A stretch of DNA of 64,000 nt, from positions 18,496,835 to 18,560,834 of the forward strand of contig NC_134018.1 in assembly GCF_040712315.1 (NCBI RefSeq), given 5' to 3'. This DNA is from Castanea sativa. Lineage: Eukaryota > Streptophyta > Magnoliopsida > Fagales > Fagaceae. Shown here piece by piece: positions 34,311 through 47,046 of the stretch (position 1 is the stretch's first letter; each line of letters opens with the position of its first letter). Below the pieces are notes generated by a model that saw nothing but the letters and a program-made list of their open reading frames with translations, made no database searches and was not told where the DNA came from. Position numbers and translations under genes: made by a program.

Positions 34311-36424
34311 CAAATAACTTTCGGATGTTTTAATTTATTTTCATGGCACTCATTTATAGTCAACAAAAACTTTACCTCTTGAGTAGAATTTTTTTTTTCC
34401 TTAAAAATCCCCTCTGGATCATGCACTTGAATTAGCTCATATTTCATGTGGCTAATGTTTATGAGTCTAAGTCAGCTCATTGTGTGGAGTTGGCCAGTTA
34501 TTCCCACGTTCTATCTCTTACATAGGTTTGATTTTCATTTTACTTGTGGAAAGATTGATGTGTTATATAATAAATATGTAGTCGTTAAGAACTTCCACTG
34601 TAGATGCATGCCGTTAGGTCAAACCACATTAGTAATGTGTTCTCATTTTCTCTTGCTTCCACACTTTTTTTAATCTACAATATACATCATTATTTTTTAT
34701 TTGTTAGATTTTAACATGGGATAAGAGCTACTTTTTTGTGGCCTTCAATAGGGTTCAAACAATCTATTATCAACCATTGCTTGACTCAATGACCACTGAC
34801 GATCACTCAACCTAGCATTACTGCCTTCATTGGGATTAGTCCCCATTAACCACCATCCTAGCATTTTCACAACACTTTCTCTTAGATTGTAGCCCCAAAA
34901 CCTCCATTTTTGTAACCCCTTGATAGATTTCTAAAAAAATATGTTGATAGCCAATTGAAAAACCCAAAATAGTTGGACACATTGCCCAAAGTGATGAACA
35001 CATGCCCTTATTGTCTACTGCATCAAGCACAACTTTACTTATATGTTGGTATGCGCAGCACGTGACACACATGCCTAGCCACCGCATCTACCATGTTATC
35101 CATGGTCGTTCATGATGTTGTAGAAGTCTGAAGAAAGTACACACGATACTCTCTTGATGGAACATAAACTAAAATATTAACTTCTGGTAGTAAACCTTGA
35201 ATCCACGAGAGGTTTCCATGAATTCACAAGGAGATAGACTAGAATCCACCAGGAGATAGACTAGAATCCACCAAAGGAAGAACTTGAAAAAAGTCTGTAT
35301 TTATTGATAATAGCCTATTTTGCCTCTAATGGCTACAAAACATATAAATAAGGATAAAAACGTCTAAAAGCCTAATTCGCACTAATTAAGTAATTAAGTA
35401 ACAAAACACAGAAATTTACCAAAAATGGAAAAATTGTGTTAAATGCACAATCATAAACTATTGACTTTAATAGTTGTCTCAAAATAAACGGGATCTTATT
35501 CTGACTTTTGAGCAAAAAATTATTAAGGAACAAAAATGACTATAAACGGCAAAATCGCAATTTTCGGAGCCTAAATGAAGGAATTTGCCATTTTCAGGGG
35601 TACCCCATAATAAAGTAAAGACTATTGTTCAGGTTATTGTTTCACTTTAGCCTGCCAAATTTCATATGATTCCAACTTCAAGGCTCATGATTTCTACTAG
35701 TGTTTTTTTTGCCTTGTGCAATGATTTCGGGCGTGCATAAGAGTCCAGGAAAGTCATGACGTTTTGTTCTACATCAATCCACTTGTAACTCTAGAGCGTG
35801 ACACCTCAATAGGATGCATCTATTGAGGTGTCAGCCCTAGCGTTTAGCCACATGTGCAGAGCGTGTCTTATTATTAGGGAAAGGTTAAGAGATATAGATA
35901 ATTTCACGGAAATTTTCACACCCAATCATCTTTTTTTGGTTTGTGGTGGATTCAAAAAGAGGAGTGGACAGAATTTTTCGATATCACTAGTAGAACTCTA
36001 TTAGAAATTACCGTCGCTACAATCATCCATATTTTTGTAAGTTGTAATCACTTAGCTGCATAGAAATGATCGGGTATTTAAAACTTTACTGCGGAAGGCC
36101 ACTACAATCATCCATATTTTTGTTAGTTGTAATCACTTAGCTGCATAGAAATGATCAGGTATTTATAACTTAACTGCGGAAGGAAAGCGGGTTGTTTGAT
36201 GGTGATAATTTGTACACGCACAAAGAAAAAGAGAATAAAAAATAGGAGTTTTAATTTTTTTTTTTTTTTGGGTAATTACAAAGAAAAAGTGCAGGACAGA
36301 ACTCTCAATATCCTATCCCTTTATCGTTGCTGTTTTGGTAACAATATGAAATAGATTTGCAGCCATATATACTTGATGATACCCAGGACTAATTAACCAA
36401 ACAAGAACTACAAAAATAAAAACG
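34311..36424. other. Intergenic, with short tandem duplications
   Basis: No gene supported. A 22-bp direct repeat lies at about 35229-35272, and an 85-bp tandem duplication is listed separately. Short frames at 34446-34673 and 34836-35087 have no family features. Confidence 0.45.
36017..36182. repeat. 85-bp tandem duplication downstream of the serine-rich-type gene
   Basis: Units start at 36017 and 36102 with 'ctacaatcatccatattttt' and end in 'actgcggaagg'. A handful of differences suggest a fairly recent duplication. It lies about 240 bp beyond the stop codon of the minus-strand gene, so possibly in or past its 3' UTR. Confidence 0.9.
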
Positions 36425-36781
36425 TTAATTAGCCACAGACATGTTGGAGAGTCGACTTGGTGTTGGCCTGAAATTAAACCACCGGAGGCTAAACCTGCGT
36501 GGTGGTGGTATCAATGCTCTCCTCAATACCTCTTTTCTTGCACTATGCTTCTTCAATGTCTCCGCATGAGGCACTGCATAGCCGTGACGGGTACACTTGA
36601 CCGACCCCGGATGGTTCGAGCAAGTGCAAACCGGCCGAGGCCTAGGAGATGATGATACAGTATAATTGTTATTCTTACGTAGTCCACGATGTCCTTCCAT
36701 GGCGTCTCTATTGAGTGATGACCTCCCAGCTGGTACTTGTAGCCTTTGTGCAGCTTGTGATTTGTGAGGAATCCTTTGCAT
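36425..36781 (-). CDS. Small plant 'serine-rich protein-related' protein (118 aa), single exon
   Basis: An open frame of 118 codons with a plausible Met at 36781. The N-terminus is basic, with Ser/Gln/Arg. The middle has the family core 'RPVCTCSNHPGSVKCTRHGY' (Cys-x-Cys…His-Pro-Gly-Ser…Cys…His). A helical 'KEVLRRAL' block follows. The C-terminus is 'RRFSLRWFNFRPTPSRLSNM', ending SVAN. This core and tail are shared by a family of short plant proteins labelled serine-rich protein-related, mostly uncharacterised. The Cys/His spacing could bind a metal, but that is inference. No signal peptide or membrane segment is seen. Retention of the core and tail and lack of stops suggest it is functional. 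No evidence here for its role. Confidence 0.8.
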   Translation of the reverse strand: MQRIPHKSQAAQRLQVPAGRSSLNRDAMEGHRGLRKNNNYTVSSSPRPRPVCTCSNHPGSVKCTRHGYAVPHAETLKKHSARKEVLRRALIPPPRRFSLRWFNFRPTPSRLSNMSVAN

Positions 36782-37222
36782 ATTGTAGAAGTAATCAACT
36801 AATAAGAATAGAGTTTTATTTTTGAGTGTGGGCTGCTGCTGGGTTGAGATGAAAATTGGTTGAGACTCTGAGATTCTTCAGATATGGAGAATGGAGTGGG
36901 TGAGTGGTGGCATATACATTTTAAAGGGTTGAATGATGCAAATGAATGATATGAGAGAATTGACTTAGAGAGAGGGGTTAGTGGAAGACTTCGCCTGAGT
37001 GTTCAGACTTCAGAAAGGCTGGGCCGGCGTGGAGTACGTGTTTGACCAATTCTAGACTTGGAATGTGGAAAGATACTACCTGGCACCACCCACTAATGCT
37101 GTTTCCACTTTCCAGGTCCTATGATCTTTGAAGGTTGAATGGTAGCCGCATTTCCTGACTTGGTCTCCTTTTACCCCATGTTTGGTTTATTCGCAACAAA
37201 TATCTCCTCTTTTTGTTTACAA
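36782..37222. other. Upstream region of the serine-rich-type gene
   Basis: Presumed 5' UTR and promoter of the minus-strand gene. An AT-rich motif (TTTAAAATGTATATG on the minus strand, about 36910-36924) could serve as a core promoter element. Not proven. Confidence 0.35.
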
Positions 37223-38497
37223 CTAGTCACGGACGCAGCTAGTTGCGCGTGATAATATTTTTAAGGTGGTTTTATTAATTTTTTTAATTTAAAATAATTT
37301 AATAAATAGTAATATGATTTATAATTATATTTTTATTTATTAAAAAAAATTATAAATGTAACATATATAATTTATGTCATATTAAAATTAAAATAATACT
37401 AATTTTTTCTAATTTTCAAAATGTAAGTTAGTGAAAATATTTTTTTTTAAAAATTTATTTATAATATGTTGTGTATCATCAAAAAGTATATAAAACTTGG
37501 AAATTATTTTTTTAGTTTTAAATTAACAAACTTTCTCAAACCCAATTTTTTTAACCATAAAATCAAAATCACCGTGAAATGTATCTAAAAAATTAATAAA
37601 ACTCAACAAGAGTACAATTCAAAATAAGAATAAAAAAAAAGAAAGGGAAAATTAAAATATTGTAACTCTTTTTCTTTAAAAAAAAAAAACTAAGAGTACA
37701 ATTTCAAAGGAGAAAAAGTAGATTTTTTTTTTTTTGAAAAAGGAGAAGTATTGTGTTAATATTGTCATAATCTAATCTAACATCTAATCCTACATGTGAA
37801 AAATAAATAATTTTAAACACAAATCTGAAAAAAATTTCTTAAAAATCTCAAAGAATACACTAATAAAATAAGGAAGATAAAAAACAATATAAAATATTTG
37901 TAAATGCTTAAAACAATTACTCGAGCATCTAAGAACATCATATAATAAAAACATAACAATTTGCTACTAATTATTTTTTTTAAACAAAGTATTTACAACA
38001 ATAAAAGGAAATTGCACAAAGACCATTGTCTTCAACTACACTAACTATTCTTCATCCGTTTATCCAGACTATCCTGTTGTTTTCGAAATAAACTAAAACC
38101 GACAGCAACACAATATGAAAAATAATAATATGATTTTTCCCCAAATCAAATCAACAACAAACACCATTCATTAAAAGTATTTTAGTTTAGTATACAAAAT
38201 GATTATAAAAAAAACTTACATCAAGGAACACATATTAATTAGTCAATAATATGAAAATGAGGGTTACAAACCTCTAGTAGGAGACCCTCCCATGGACAGT
38301 TATTAGGTTGTATTTTTTTTACCATCAATAATTAAGCAAGACCTGTGAATACCTTTGTGTAGACAATTTTTTTTTTTTTTTAAATTACTCATTGATTTCT
38401 TTTTTCAGTTATAAACAACCAAAAGTGGAGTTCTAAAAAACACAAATATTTATCAATCTATTGTAGATATACAAGAAAAATAAAATAAAATAACCCC

Positions 38498-38558
<61 letters not shown>

Positions 38559-38812
38559 ACCTTTTTTGTATGTTAAAAATATGAATAGAACGAGAGAGTG
38601 ATAAATTTGTAGTAAGAGGATGAGAATAAGAAAAGACAAAATAAAGGAAGATTAATGGGCAAAATAATATTTAAAGTAAAAATCACCCAAGAGGAATATA
38701 CGTAGACAACACTTTTGTATTGATTTTCCATTGATTTATTATTTAGTTATAACATCAAAATTAAAGTAGATTAATATATAAAATTAAAACTACTTAAAAT
38801 AAATTTGTAAAA

Positions 38813-38872
<60 letters not shown>
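37223..38872 (-). mobile_element. Non-autonomous Helitron C
   Basis: The minus-strand 3' end has a stem (CGCA…TGCG), then TCCGTGACTAG, with host T after it (CTAG = 37223-37226). The minus-strand 5' end begins TCTATATATATA at 38872, the canonical Helitron start, extended by a (TA)n run (38816-38870). It abuts the 3' CTAG of Helitron B with no base between. Inside are (GA)n at 38503-38554 and AT-rich DNA. No coding sequence. Confidence 0.7.
38503..38554. repeat. (GA)n microsatellite
   Basis: About 26 uninterrupted GA units inside Helitron C. It generates a spurious Ser/Leu repeat frame on the minus strand. Confidence 0.97.
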
Positions 38873-38873
<1 letters not shown>

Positions 38874-39678
38874 TAGTTTGGATTGCATTTGCAAGACTTC
38901 GTACTGCTAGTGAGAAAATTAAGTTAGATTTTTTATTTTTTTGGGAAGAAGTATGAAGTTATGTACTTAAATTTAAAATAGTTATTTACTATGACAATTT
39001 CTTAGAACCTATTTACTAAATGTAATATCTACTTACCAAAAAATGCTATTAAGAATGATAATGAATGTTATCATTTTTCTACAATATTTAAATTTTCGCA
39101 ATGAATGAGGATATATGCTACAATTTGAAACTCTTCATCCATCTACAATGAAGATGATCTAATTCATACTTTATTCTTTGTCATCTTGTTTTATGAGCCT
39201 AACTACGATGTTTAGTTTACTTACTTTTAATGAACACCCTTTTAAGCAAGAAAAGAAATTAAAAAAGAATAAGATAACAAAAGACATTTGTCATCAAAGT
39301 TTTTACTAGATAATATAATAAGTCTAGAAGATTTAAACATAATAAATTAGTGTTCTCTAAGTAACAAATAGAACACTATATATCACCATTCTAACTTTTC
39401 AAATATAACTACCAATCTACCACATAAAATTCAAAATAAAAGAAGAAATTTTTTTGGACGTTAAAATTTTGTAGGAGTATTTTAGACATTGTACAATAGA
39501 ATATTTTTGGAATTATAAGATTTTGTTAGGGTTTAACTAAGACAGTAACAATAGGGGTATATGTTCATTTACAAAATAAAAAGGGGGAAATTATTCAACT
39601 TTAGTTTAGGGGGGCATGAAATTACCCCAAACATAAAGGGGGGAAGTGTTTCTTCGTCAATTTTGTGTGTGTGTGTAA

Positions 39679-40466
<788 letters not shown>

Positions 40467-40740
40467 ATAGCCCCTCAAAATTCCCATTGGTTTCTTTCCA
40501 TCTGGGGAGAGAAATGGGGTTTTGACTTTAGGTAGTTAAATTGACACGTGTCTCTGACTCCAATGCGTGCGAATGTCGCTTCGCATGTCTCGTAACTGTA
40601 CTTGACACTTCTTAGTCCGCAATGCTTCATTAAATGCTCCAGGCGGCGTCTTGTTCTCCGCATCCAATAGTGAGATGGAGATACTACGGTTGACATTTTT
40701 CTTGGAATTTTGGGCGGGATAACTCCCACCCAAAGCCCGC

Positions 40741-40752
40741 CTCCTATATAAG
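40741..40752 (+). promoter_or_regulatory. TATA box for the antisense ORF
   Basis: CTCCTATATAAGGCGCC on the + strand, about 245 bp upstream of the antisense ATG at 40997, in an otherwise GC-richer leader. It faces the antisense frame, away from the adjacent LTR. Confidence 0.6.
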
Positions 40753-40996
40753 GCGCCTAGAGAGTTCATTTCACTCACTTTGCAAATTTTTGAACTCTCC
40801 AGGCTTCCCACAATCCCAAGCTCCCCAAATTTCTCAACTCTTCCTGTTCCCAAGAAATTCTTGTGGCATACTTCTCTCTCATTTTTGTAAGTTTTTAATC
40901 TTTAGGCTATTTTCTCCTCGGCCAGTCTCTTCAGCCTTCTATTTTCTTCCTCCTTTTCTTAGACACATTCTTCGCCTCTCTCTCTAGTCTGTTTAG

Positions 40997-41485
40997 ATGT
41001 GTAGATTCAAACACCTGGTAGATTCCCCCGTTAGTATGGAGGGATTTAGGGCCAAATACCACATCCCCCTAGGAGTTTCCCTGCGGCATTGCGCTTTGGG
41101 GCAATGGCACACCGATAGGCACGAGGGGGAGGTGGTCATTCCTATGATCGCCTTCATAGAAGGGGGAATGACTCTCCCCATGGGTAGTGTGACTAGGGAT
41201 TACCTACTCGCCCATAGGTTGTGCCCACACCAATGTGCACCCAACCTATTTAGGGTTCTAGGCAATGTAGATGCCCTTAATGCACATATGGGTTTGAACC
41301 TCACTTGGCATGACATCATTTTCATGTATGAGTGCCATTCATTTGGTGACTCCATCTATTACCTTAAATCCCGATCCTCGACCGTTGGGCTCGTATCGTG
41401 TCTTCCCAAGTCCAACAACGGCATGAAGGACGACTACTTGATTGCTTCTAGGGAATGGCACGACGGTTTTCATTACCCGACCTAA
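40997..41485 (+). CDS. Antisense ORF of the gypsy element ('putative gypsy-type transposase' family)
   Basis: A 162-codon frame with no stops, opposite in direction to gag-pol, next to the 3' LTR. Conserved blocks: 'GMTLPMGSVTRDYLLAHRLC', 'NLFRVLGNVDALN', 'LTWHDIIFMYECHSFG', 'SCLPKSNNGMKDDYLIASRE', 'WHDGFHYPT'. I recognise this as the plant domain listed in databases as putative gypsy-type transposase, found mostly with Tat-like retrotransposons; its function is unknown. A stop follows 'HYPT', where family members normally continue. An acceptor (ttgcag, to 41636) and 'MAPNIQFVNVDDLNRVLRS' at 41645-41703 look like its second exon, so it was a spliced gene. The remainder is missing at a deletion junction near 41703. 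Confidence 0.7.
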   Translation: MCRFKHLVDSPVSMEGFRAKYHIPLGVSLRHCALGQWHTDRHEGEVVIPMIAFIEGGMTLPMGSVTRDYLLAHRLCPHQCAPNLFRVLGNVDALNAHMGLNLTWHDIIFMYECHSFGDSIYYLKSRSSTVGLVSCLPKSNNGMKDDYLIASREWHDGFHYPT

Positions 41486-41699
41486 GAGAGGGAGCCAGGT
41501 GGGGTGTCTTAGGTTTAGGTCCCTTGTTGTGAGACTTAGTTTTGTGATCCCCCCCCCCCCCCTTTCCTTCTTTTTTTCTTTGATTGGGTGTTCATTATTC
41601 TTACTGTAGTTTTCCTTCTCGGCTTTGTTTGCAGATAAGAGATACATGGCCCCCAACATCCAGTTTGTTAACGTCGACGATCTTAACAGGGTGCTCAGG

Positions 41700-42012
41700 T
41701 CACAACAATACCTCCTAAAAGCTTTGCTATCAAATTGAAGATTGTTGTCCGAGATGAGGGTATGAGGAATCCCAAATCGAGCAACAATGTTTTTTCACAC
41801 AAATCGAGTAACTAGTCATACTTCCTCACATATTCTTGTGCTTCCCTCTGCATACCCGACCACCAGTACCCTTGAGTGAGTGCCTTGTGAGATAGAGATC
41901 TGCCACCTATGTAACTCCCACAAATTCCTTCGTGCAATTCTTTCAGGAGAGGTTCTACTGCCTCATGATGTATACATAGCAAGTAAGGCCTAGAGAAAAA
42001 GAGTTTATACAA
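41700..42012 (-). pseudogene. Integrase remnant of the gypsy element
   Basis: The zinc-binding (H2C2-like) part is at 41812-42012 ('LHEGICGSYIGGRSLSHKAL', 'TQGYWWSGMQREAQEYVRKY'). Then only a short stretch of the catalytic core remains ('FGIPHTLISDNNLQFDSKAF', about 41735-41795), containing the second catalytic Asp in D-N. Around 100 codons between them and the whole C-terminal part are missing. The core runs straight into the antisense gene's second exon at ~41703, so a large internal deletion has fused them. Confidence 0.75.
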
Positions 42013-42135
42013 TTATTGGTCCTCGGATAGTAAAAAACGAGGAGCCTTTCTCCGCACCTTATCAGCCTCCCCCCTTTTACTCAGGCAGGATGTTGTCTTT
42101 AAGAAATAGCACAATAGGATTCATCCAACTAGGGC

Positions 42136-44198
42136 CTACCCGAATCTGGTGAAGGAGGACCCCTCCCCTTCCCTCTCAGCAAGCTTGCACAGATCTTCAA
42201 CCAAGATCACCTGAAGCAAGCCTTGTGCCGAGGAGGTTACGAGAGTGGCAAGGGATTCTGCATGCGTGTTTTTGCTCCTTGGAACTTGTTGTAAGGTGAA
42301 AGACTCAAATTCCGCCTGCAAGCGTCTGACTCGGTTCAGGTAATCCTGCATCCTTAGGTCTCGTGCTTCCAGCTCTCCTTTCACTTAGCCTACGACCAAT
42401 CTCTAGTTTGAAAACATCTCCATTGCTCACCCTCCTATCTTCCGTACCATATCCATTCCTATCAACAGAGCTTCATATTCAACCTCATTGTTGGTGGCTA
42501 AGAAGCCTAGCCTTAAGGACTTTTCAATGGTGATCCATTTAGGGGACATGATAACTAGCCCCAATCCTAATCCCCTCTGATTAGCTGCACCATCTACGTA
42601 CACCTTCCACGACGAAAGCTCTTGGATGGCGACCATCCTAATTGATTTTCCATCCATGTCTGGCCTCTCCCCATTTTCTATTGGCAAAGGTTTAGCAAAT
42701 TCTGCCATTAAGTCCACCAAGATCTGGCTCTTCATGGAAGTGCGTGGCATATACTTGATGTCGAAAGCTCCTAAAATTGTCCCCCACTTTGCAATCCTCC
42801 TCGTGTAGTTCGCTGCCTGAAGTAGTGATCGAAGGGGGAGTAAGGCTAAGACCATAACTGTGTGTGCTTGGAAGTAATGCGAGAGCTTTCGCGTAGCATG
42901 TACTACTGCTAAGATGGCCTTCTCTAGGGGTAGATAACAGACTTCTGCCTCGTGTAGTAATTTGCTCACATAGTAGACTAGTTTCTGCACCCCATTATCA
43001 GCTCGCACCAATACCAGACTCACCGCGTGGGATGCTACTGCGATGTAAGCAAATAGAACCTCCTCCTTCTCGGGTTTGGACATAATAGGTGGCCGAGAGA
43101 GATATTCCTTCAACTTCTGGAAGGTCAAGAAGCATTCCTCTGTCCATTCAAATCCCTTCCACTTGTGTAGTAGCTGGAAGAAAGGTCAACACCTATCCGC
43201 TGATTGGGAGATGAATCGATTCAAGGCGACAGTCATTCCTATCAATTTCTGGACTTCTTTGGGGTTCCGAGGAGGCTGTAGGTTACAGATGGCCCTGATC
43301 TGATTAGGGTCGACCTCAATCCCCCGATGGATGACCATGTAGCCTAGAAACTTTCTAGAGCTGACACCAAAAGAACACTTCGAAGTATTGAGGCGTAACT
43401 TGTGTTTTCTTAATATACCAAAGATACTTCCGATGTCGTTTACGTGCTCAGACTCCACTTTACTCTTTACTACCATGTCGTCTATGTAGATTTTGATACA
43501 TTTGCCTAGCTGCGGTTCGAACATCTTGGTCATCATCCTTTGATAAGTAGACCCCGCGTTCTTCAATCCAAATGGCATTACCTTGTATTGATAATTCCCT
43601 ATCTGAGTGACAAAGGAAGTCTTCTCCTGATCCTTCAACGCCAACGATATTTGGTGATATCCCTAGAAGACATCTAGGAAGCTCATCCAAGGATGGCCCA
43701 TAGTTGCATCTACTAGTTGCTCTATCTGAGGCAGGGGGAAGGGGTCTTTTGGGCAAGCCTTGTTCAAATCTGTGAAGTCCACACATACCCGCCATTTCCC
43801 ACTATTCTTCTTTACCGCCATTTCCCACTTTTCATCTTTACTGCCATTTCCCACTGTGTTAACCAACCATTCAGGGTAGAACACTTCTTTTATAGCTCCA
43901 GCCCGTTTAAGTTTAAGTACTTCTTCCTTAACGGCATCAGAAGTGGTTGCATTTTTGGGGCGACAAATGGATTAACGTTTAAATAGTGGTAGATGAAGTC
44001 CAGATCCACCCCTTGAGCCTCGTAAGGGTTCCATGCAAATACATCAACATTTCTTCTAAGAAAATCTATTAACTCCTCCTTCTCCCGAGGAGGGAGTTGA
44101 ATGCAAACTTGAAAGAACTTCTCCTCATCATTCCCGACGATAATCTTTTCCAATTTCTCGCACCCTACCTCACTTCCCACCACATCCGTGGATAACAC
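42136..44198 (-). pseudogene. Reverse transcriptase-RNase H region of the gypsy pol gene
   Basis: In element order: linker 'LIDFLRRNVDVFAWNPYEA' (44080-44025); RT palm 'GKWRVCVDFTDLNKACPKDP' (43800-43740); 'PFGLKNAGSTYQRMM' (43585-43540); the catalytic 'IYIDDMVVKSKVESEHV' (43500-43450); connection/RNase H 'LVYYVSKLLHEAEVCYLPLE' (42990-42930); then a second, archaeal-type RNase H start 'WKVYVDGAANQRG' and 'NNEVEYEALLIGM' (42610-42440), continuing at 42384-42136. Frameshifts or stops lie near 43660, 43190, 42420 and 42385. A short in-frame tandem insertion precedes the RT palm block (43800-43860). Dead by these breaks. Confidence 0.88.
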
Positions 44199-44239
44199 TG
44201 GTGCCTTTAATTGCTATAAACTCTGCCCGCTGAGGGCCG

Positions 44240-44861
44240 AGGGCTTCATTCAGGCTTGATGTCTAATCCCAACTACCAAGCATTGTCTGGCCATAGACTG
44301 GCTTCCCACCAACTCTTTGATCCGATCCCCCGAGAAATCCTTTACCTTTAGGTGTAAGGTGGAGGAGATGGCTCCCATGGCATGGAGCCAGGGCCTCACT
44401 ACAATGGCGGTATAAGGGAAGTAGGTGTCCACCATGATGATATCCACCTCTACTACTTCTAATCCCGTCTACACGGGCAGTCTGATTTACTCCTTTAGGA
44501 TAACAACCTTTCCATCGAAACCCACCAGAGGGAAGCTGTAGCTAGTTAGGTCTTCTAGCTTTAGTCTTAGCTCTCTGTATATATTGGGGTACATGATCTC
44601 TACACCACTGCCCTGATCTACCAGCACCCTTCTAACGTCATATCCCCCAATTCTTAAGGTAACCACTAAGGCATCATCATGTGGTTGTGAGGTTCCCACT
44701 TTATCTTCGTCAGAAAAGCTCAAGGTTGGTCGGACTCCCACCCTGCTCCTTTTTGGACCAGGGGTTAGGTCCTCGACGGTTGTCTGATCTATGGACATTA
44801 CCCTGGATGGAAAGGGATCAGTTCTACCCAGAGTAGCAAAGAATACACTAATTGTACCCAA
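44240..44861 (-). pseudogene. Aspartic protease region of the gypsy pol gene
   Basis: 'RIGGYDVRRVLVDQGSGVEI' followed by 'MYPNIY' (44690-44575) has the retropepsin flap order, but the catalytic triad reads Asp-Gln-Gly rather than Asp-Thr/Ser-Gly. 'SYSFPLVGFDGK' follows. A stop at 44486 separates this from the 44250-44447 segment. Confidence 0.7.
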
Positions 44862-46191
44862 TGGGGTTTTGAAGAAGCATCTCCATGTGCTCTAGGCCTG
44901 GGCTGGTTGCCTTGCTCATTAGGTTGATACAGGAATTGCTTCAACTTTCCTGCTTGCACTAGCTGTTCTAGATGGTTCCACAAAGTCCTACAGTCCTCGG
45001 TGGTATGCCCATGCTCCTGGTGGTATTGGCAATAGAGACTTTGGTTGCGCTTTGTGGGGTCTCTCCCTTCATCTTATTTGGCCACTTAAAGTATGGCTCG
45101 TTTCTTATCTTTTCTAAGACCCGGTAGACAGGCTCTCAGAACATGGTGCTAACTGCTTGGGCAACAACCAGACCCGAGGGCCCAGCGAAATCCCTCCGAG
45201 GTCTGTTGTTATTGTATCGGTTCTACCTGAAATCCCTCCTCTTTTGGGGGATAACCTTAACCTTTCCCTTTTCTTACTGTTGGTCTTCCTTGACCCGTTT
45301 GTACTCATCGATGCGATCCATGAGCTGGTGCACAGTCCCCATAGGCTTTCTTATTAGGGATTTTCTTAAGTCATGCTCAGTGGGCAAGCCGACCATAAAG
45401 GTGCTTTTGGCCACATCATCGAAGTTTCCTGCAATGTTGAACATCTCCTAGTACCTGTCGGAATATGTTTTCAGGGTCTCCCCTTCGCGCATTGCCATGG
45501 ACAATAGTGAGTCCAAAGGCTAAGGAACCCTGCTCAAGTGATAAAACGAGCCTCGAATGCCTGAGTGAGCTCCCTAACAGAGCCGATGGAGCGTTTAGGT
45601 TGCTAAACCATCTCATCGCCATGAGCCCCAAACTGGAGGGAAACACCCTACACATTAGGGGCTTGTTTTTGGAATGTATAGCCATTCTCTGGTTGAAGTG
45701 GCTCACATGCTCCATAGGGTCTGTCCTACCATTGTACATGGTAAACGTAGGTTGGGTAAACCGACGATGAAGTCTTCTTGCCTCGATTCTACATGTGAAA
45801 GGAAACTTAGAGATCTGGTTCAACGCTTTGCTCATGGCGTCATTTCCCAGGCCTTTGTGGGATAAGCCCCTATTTCTGTGCCTATGATGGCACTCCTCCT
45901 CCTTTGAAAAGGACTCGCTGAGGGAGGTCCTTGATCTGGGCCTATAGCTGCCATCTTGGTCGTCCTCAGAAGAGTGGTCGGAGTGTGAGGGAGTCCTTTT
46001 TCGCCTCTCACTTCGCAGCCTCCTGCGGAGGCGGTCAATTTCCCACTGCATGCCTCTAGTATTTTCCTTGTGAAAGATGTAGCTCCTCCCTCAAGATTGG
46101 CTCCTAATAGTATGTGTAGTATGCATACTGACCTCTCTATCCCCACCTCGTTCATGGTTAAGGAAGCGGTCTTGGCGTTGAGAGCCAACAA
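44862..46191 (-). pseudogene. gag region of the gypsy element
   Basis: Basic/acidic N-terminal linker, then 'FTQPTFTMYNGRTDPMEHVS' and 'HFNQRMAIHS' (about 45760-45680) and 'VFPSSLGLMAMRWFSNL' (about 45655-45605), the retrotransposon gag core. Frames shift near 46050, 45540, 45415 and 45110. A CCHC-type knuckle relic of the form C-x-Y-H…G-H-T-T-E-D-C occurs around 44985-45035. Apparent + strand frames here (45143-45865) are shadows. Confidence 0.8.
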
Positions 46192-46283
46192 ACTCCTCCC
46201 GGTTTTGCCCTAGCCCTGACCCTACCATGGCTAAACGTTGAACGTCCCAAAAGCTCAAGTCTTTCTCCATAGGCGGCGCAAAT

Positions 46284-46993
46284 TGTAAGGACTGGATTTG
46301 ACGGCCTAAAAAACTGAAGGACCCAGGCCTTAATAGCCTAACACAATGAATTTGTTAGAGAGTAGGCTCCGAAACTAGGCTTTCATGGGTGAGATAGCGC
46401 TTACCATGGGCCAAGAAAATCAAAGAGACAAGGAAAAATAGAGGGCAATCACAGTATTGAGAATGATAATTCTCCTTGGATAAGTCTGATGAGGTTTTGT
46501 TTTTGAATATATCACTATCAGACTTGTTTACAATTTCATTTCTTTGTGCTATAATGTTTTTCTCTACTGTTTTTTCGATCCTTTCTCTCTGGGGAACCTT
46601 CTACCTTATATAGGCCATTTTAGACGATCCTGACCTTCCATTTGTTGATCACGCAGACCATCACTCAAGTGCCAATCCCATCATCCACCTTCCTTGTACC
46701 CCTGTGAGATGCAGCAACCAAGACATCATTATTTAAGGATTTTCTCCACATAAATGTGACTAGAAGGTTTGGTAGGATGCATTGAATGTGGTGGCAGCCT
46801 TCAGCTCTTCAATCATGTCAGTGCTAGTTCCCATCCCAAAGCTCTTTCCGCACAATAAGGCCTCATTTGATGACGTGTTGATGACTTGATCATAGAATCC
46901 GAGGACGTGGACTCCTCGACACAGTAACTGTCCTTCTCGGCCACGCTATGACACGTGGTGTAACCGTCTTACTCGGAATTGTAGTACGCCGCA
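46284..46993 (-). repeat. 5' LTR of the Ty3/gypsy element
   Basis: Partner of 39778-40466. A minus-strand TATA motif (GCCTATATAAGG) lies at about 46604-46615. On the minus strand the primer-site-like ATTTGCGCCGCC begins at 46283, directly after the LTR. Confidence 0.9.
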
Positions 46994-47046
46994 ATATATA
47001 TACATATATTTATAATAACTTGAAACAATGTGTTATAAAAAAAAAG

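Noticed and set aside
36553..36798. Overlapping minus-strand 81-codon frame
   Set aside because: Different frame over the serine-rich-type gene; lacks the family core.
38433..38639. Ser-Leu repeat frame
   Set aside because: Translation of the (GA)n microsatellite; no other support.
45143..45865. Several plus-strand frames over the gypsy gag region
   Set aside because: Shadows of gag; no domain content.
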